From assembly GCA_964362645.1 (NCBI GenBank), contig CAYIFC010000030.1, positions 1 to 7,440 of the forward strand: 7,440 nt of DNA. Reading direction: 5' to 3'. How positions within the stretch are numbered: position 1 is the stretch's first letter; each line of letters begins with the position of its first letter. This document shows, piece by piece, positions 5,556 through 7,440 of the stretch. Source of the stretch: CAYIFC01 sp964362645 (lineage in GTDB: Bacteria > Patescibacteriota > Minisyncoccia > Phycocordibacterales > JACOZG01). Made by a program: the position numbers and the translations under genes. Below the pieces are notes generated by a model that was not told the DNA's origin, ran no database searches, and saw nothing but the letters and a program-made list of their open reading frames with translations.

Positions 5556-6475
5556 TTTCGGGATTTGGCCACCGCAAACAAGACTAGCACGGAGGCGATC
5601 ATAATCCCTAAGGCGGCCAGAAAATCGTATGAGGTGTCAGCAAATGGCAGACTAGTATTCATACCGAAAAGTTGAGAGATAAAGGTCAAAGGAAAGAAAA
5701 TGAAGGTGATAACCGTCAATAACTTAACGGTCTCGTTGGTTTTGATCGTTAGTAAAGATTCGTTAGTTTCGCGCAAATCAAGGAAGGTGGCACGATTACT
5801 TTCCAGTGTGTTCCAAACCCGTTCGAACTCGCCAAGTAGGGCCGTGAGGTGGTGACCTAGTTTTTCGCCGAAGAAGTCGCGACTGCTTTCAGCCAAAGTG
5901 TAGAGCACTTCGCGATGATTCTTGAGTGCCCAACGAAAATCGAGCAAGTCGCGGTTGAGATCGGTGAGTAGGTGGACCATCTCCTTCTCCCCGCCAGAGA
6001 AAATCTTTTTCTCTGCTCGCTTAAGAACACTATTGATGAAGTCGAGACCGGCTTCCAGACTGCCGTAGAGATGTTTGGCAAGGTGGAAGAAGAGGATGCC
6101 AGCCGGGAGCTTACCCTTCTTCTCGAGCGCGACGGTGCCGGTTTGCCACATCCGACTAAACTCATTTAAGGCTTCCATTGGTCCATAGTGAACGGTGATT
6201 AGAAAGTCGGCACCGATCACAAAGTCCACTTCTTCGGTGTCTTGCGTTTCGCCGTCGGCGCGTTCGCCATAGCAGATCTGACAGCGCGGGAATTGAAGAA
6301 TTAAAAAAATGTAATCACTGTAGATATCGACTTTCGATCGGGGGCTGGGTCGTCCAAGCGCGGTGGCCACCAGGGGATGCAATTGGTAGTCGGCTGCTAA
6401 CTCGTCGATCTCTTTGTCGGTCGGCTGATGCACGTCAACCCAGGTGATGCCGTTCTCTTTGCTAGTGGTAATCAT
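5546..6475 (-). CDS. corA: CorA-family Mg2+/Co2+ transport channel
   Basis: This is an inner-membrane pentameric channel that brings in Mg2+ (and Co2+). The 309-aa product matches the family's usual 310 to 350. It has a large N-terminal cytosolic alpha/beta domain (about 1-160, with DFLITVHYGPMEAL near 90-103) and a long charged helix region (about 165-245) forming the stalk. Transmembrane helix 1 (about 251-270) ends in the signature GMN at 271-273, and helix 2 follows (about 285-303), ending with a basic tail KSRKWL typical of CorA. The start is an ATG 33 bp from the divergent protease gene, with TATAAT 9 nt upstream. GAGAGG lies only 3 nt from the ATG, too close for an ordinary Shine-Dalgarno. 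It is the first gene of a corA-cysS operon. Confidence 0.96.
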   Translation of the reverse strand: MITTSKENGITWVDVHQPTDKEIDELAADYQLHPLVATALGRPSPRSKVDIYSDYIFLILQFPRCQICYGERADGETQDTEEVDFVIGADFLITVHYGPMEALNEFSRMWQTGTVALEKKGKLPAGILFFHLAKHLYGSLEAGLDFINSVLKRAEKKIFSGGEKEMVHLLTDLNRDLLDFRWALKNHREVLYTLAESSRDFFGEKLGHHLTALLGEFERVWNTLESNRATFLDLRETNESLLTIKTNETVKLLTVITFIFFPLTFISQLFGMNTSLPFADTSYDFLAALGIMIASVLVLFAVAKSRKWL

Positions 6476-6484
6476 TTGCCTCTC

Positions 6485-6494
6485 ATTATATAAT
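6485..6494. promoter_or_regulatory. Palindromic -10 element, candidate bidirectional promoter of corA and the protease
   Basis: ATTATATAAT is a perfect 10-bp inverted repeat containing TATAAT on the plus strand (6489-6494) and on the minus strand (6485-6490). The minus copy ends 9 nt before the corA ATG and the plus copy 14 nt before the protease ATG. Expected leaders are therefore about 2 to 3 nt for corA and about 8 nt for the protease. No strong -35 is seen on either side. Confidence 0.65.
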
Positions 6495-6508
6495 TAAAGA
6501 GACTAAAT

Positions 6509-7440
6509 ATGAAAAGAATTTTCCACATTGTCGGCTCGACACTCATAACCCTCGCTGTTATTGGCGGGATTTTTGGCATTGGCGTATATGTTGGTTCGAG
6601 CGATAAGCCGCAATTAGCCCAGATCAACAAACTCTTTGCCGCCACGCAAAAGGAGGAAGAGCCGCGCAATGTCGACATGACCGCTTTCTGGAAGACTTGG
6701 GATCTAATTAATGATAAATACGTGCCGACTGGTAGCGCGACTTCAACCAAAATTACAGATGAGCAAAAGGTGTTTGGAGCGATCGAAGGTTTGGTAGCGT
6801 CACTCGGCGATCAGTACTCATTCTTCCTTCCACCAGTGGAAAAGAAAGCTTTTGAAGAAAGTTTAAACGGTAATTTCGGCGGTGTGGGGATCGAAATTGA
6901 CCTGCGTGATGACGTGTTAACTGTGGTGGCGCCGCTTAAAGGTACGCCGGCCGACAAAGCCGGCATTATAAGTGGCGATAAAATTATAAAAATAGGCGAT
7001 AAGTTAACAGTTGGCTTTAAGGTTGATGAGGCCGTGGCACTCATTCGCGGCGAAATTGGTACTCCCGTAACACTTACTATTATTCGCGGCGAGAAGAAAG
7101 AATCGTTAGAGTTTAAACTTGTTCGCGCCAATATTGAGGTGCCAGTAATTGATAGTGAGTTTAAAGATGATGTTTTTGTAATTAAATTGCATAGCTTTAA
7201 TGCTACATCGCCGAGGGCTTTCCAGCAGGCTCTACGTGAGTTTATAAACGAAAAGAAGACAAATAAACTTGTTCTGGATTTGCGTGGCAATCCGGGTGGC
7301 TACTTAGAAGCGGCTGTTGACATGGCCAGCTGGTTCTTGCCGGTGGGTAAGGCGATCGTGATCGAAGATAAGGGTAACGATAGCGAAGACAAAGTTTTCC
7401 GCAGTCGCGGCTACAATGTCTTTACCAATAATTTGAAGAT
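6509..7440 (+). CDS. ctpA: Carboxy-terminal processing protease (peptidase S41, CtpA-like), partial at the 3' end
   Basis: This membrane-anchored serine protease family trims or degrades extracytoplasmic proteins from the C-terminus. The frame is open from the ATG at 6509 to the window edge, giving 310 residues with no stop. Seen: a basic MKR start and a hydrophobic anchor (about 5-28, VGSTLITLAVIGGIFGIGVYVG); an N-terminal helical region with the family-typical DQYSFFLPP (101-109); FGGVGIEI (123-130) opening a PDZ domain (to about 200, with APLKGTPADKAGI at 141-153); and the start of the S41 core with KLVLDLRGNPGGYLEAAVDMASWFLP (253-278). The catalytic Ser (GSASASE-type motif) and Lys lie beyond the edge, so activity cannot be confirmed. 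No Shine-Dalgarno better than AAAGAGA is present. It is divergent from corA. Confidence 0.95.
   Translation, partial: MKRIFHIVGSTLITLAVIGGIFGIGVYVGSSDKPQLAQINKLFAATQKEEEPRNVDMTAFWKTWDLINDKYVPTGSATSTKITDEQKVFGAIEGLVASLGDQYSFFLPPVEKKAFEESLNGNFGGVGIEIDLRDDVLTVVAPLKGTPADKAGIISGDKIIKIGDKLTVGFKVDEAVALIRGEIGTPVTLTIIRGEKKESLEFKLVRANIEVPVIDSEFKDDVFVIKLHSFNATSPRAFQQALREFINEKKTNKLVLDLRGNPGGYLEAAVDMASWFLPVGKAIVIEDKGNDSEDKVFRSRGYNVFTNNLK

Noticed and set aside
6472..7290. Minus-strand open frames opposite the protease gene
   Set aside because: The plus-strand frame encodes clear S41 protease motifs from the ATG at 6509 to the edge. The antisense frames are shadows with Ser/Pro-rich, motif-free sequence.
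1..7440. CRISPR array, insertion sequence, tRNA or rRNA, or phage or defence genes
   Set aside because: No spaced direct repeats, terminal inverted repeats, transposase motifs or cloverleaf-like sequence are visible. Almost every base lies in assignable genes, and the largest gap is about 115 bp.

Overview
The window reads as ordinary, densely packed chromosomal housekeeping DNA from an uncultured bacterium, most likely Patescibacteria (Candidate Phyla Radiation) and perhaps Parcubacteria-like. That placement is inference from general impressions: short core proteins, very short intergenic spaces, a RecR whose N-terminus (FPGIGPRQANRFVYYLL) resembles parcubacterial RecR, and an rplU with no rpmA behind it. 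UGA is the stop codon of recR, so the code looks standard (table 11) rather than the UGA=Gly code of Gracilibacteria/SR1. I see no mobile elements, CRISPR array, tRNA, rRNA or phage genes.

Layout, left to right. A Glu/Leu-type amino acid dehydrogenase (minus strand) is divergent from rplU (ribosomal protein L21, plus strand), with only 38 bp between start codons. rplU runs tail to tail into recR and overlaps it by 17 bp. recR is the second gene of a minus-strand dnaB-recR operon (3-bp gap) covering the replicative helicase and a recombinational repair protein. Upstream of dnaB, a strong intrinsic terminator closes a minus-strand gene for an unrecognised small membrane protein (175 aa). Before that come cysS (cysteinyl-tRNA synthetase) and corA (Mg2+/Co2+ channel), which overlap by 10 bp as a corA-cysS operon. 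corA is divergent from a plus-strand carboxy-terminal processing protease (S41) that runs off the right edge before its catalytic Ser/Lys.

The most interesting signals are regulatory. The corA/protease spacer is 33 bp and is centred on the perfect 10-bp palindrome ATTATATAAT, which gives an exact TATAAT on both strands, a candidate symmetric bidirectional promoter. More broadly, the starts of likely transcription units (dehydrogenase, rplU, dnaB, corA) each have a -10-like TANNNT hexamer only 6 to 9 nt before the ATG, so transcription would begin on or within a few bases of the start codon. This suggests leaderless or nearly leaderless mRNAs. The one gene with a textbook Shine-Dalgarno is the unknown membrane protein, where it also fixes the start.

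There is no clear evidence of a new multi-gene system. The only unexplained gene is the small membrane protein. No gap between genes exceeds about 120 bp.
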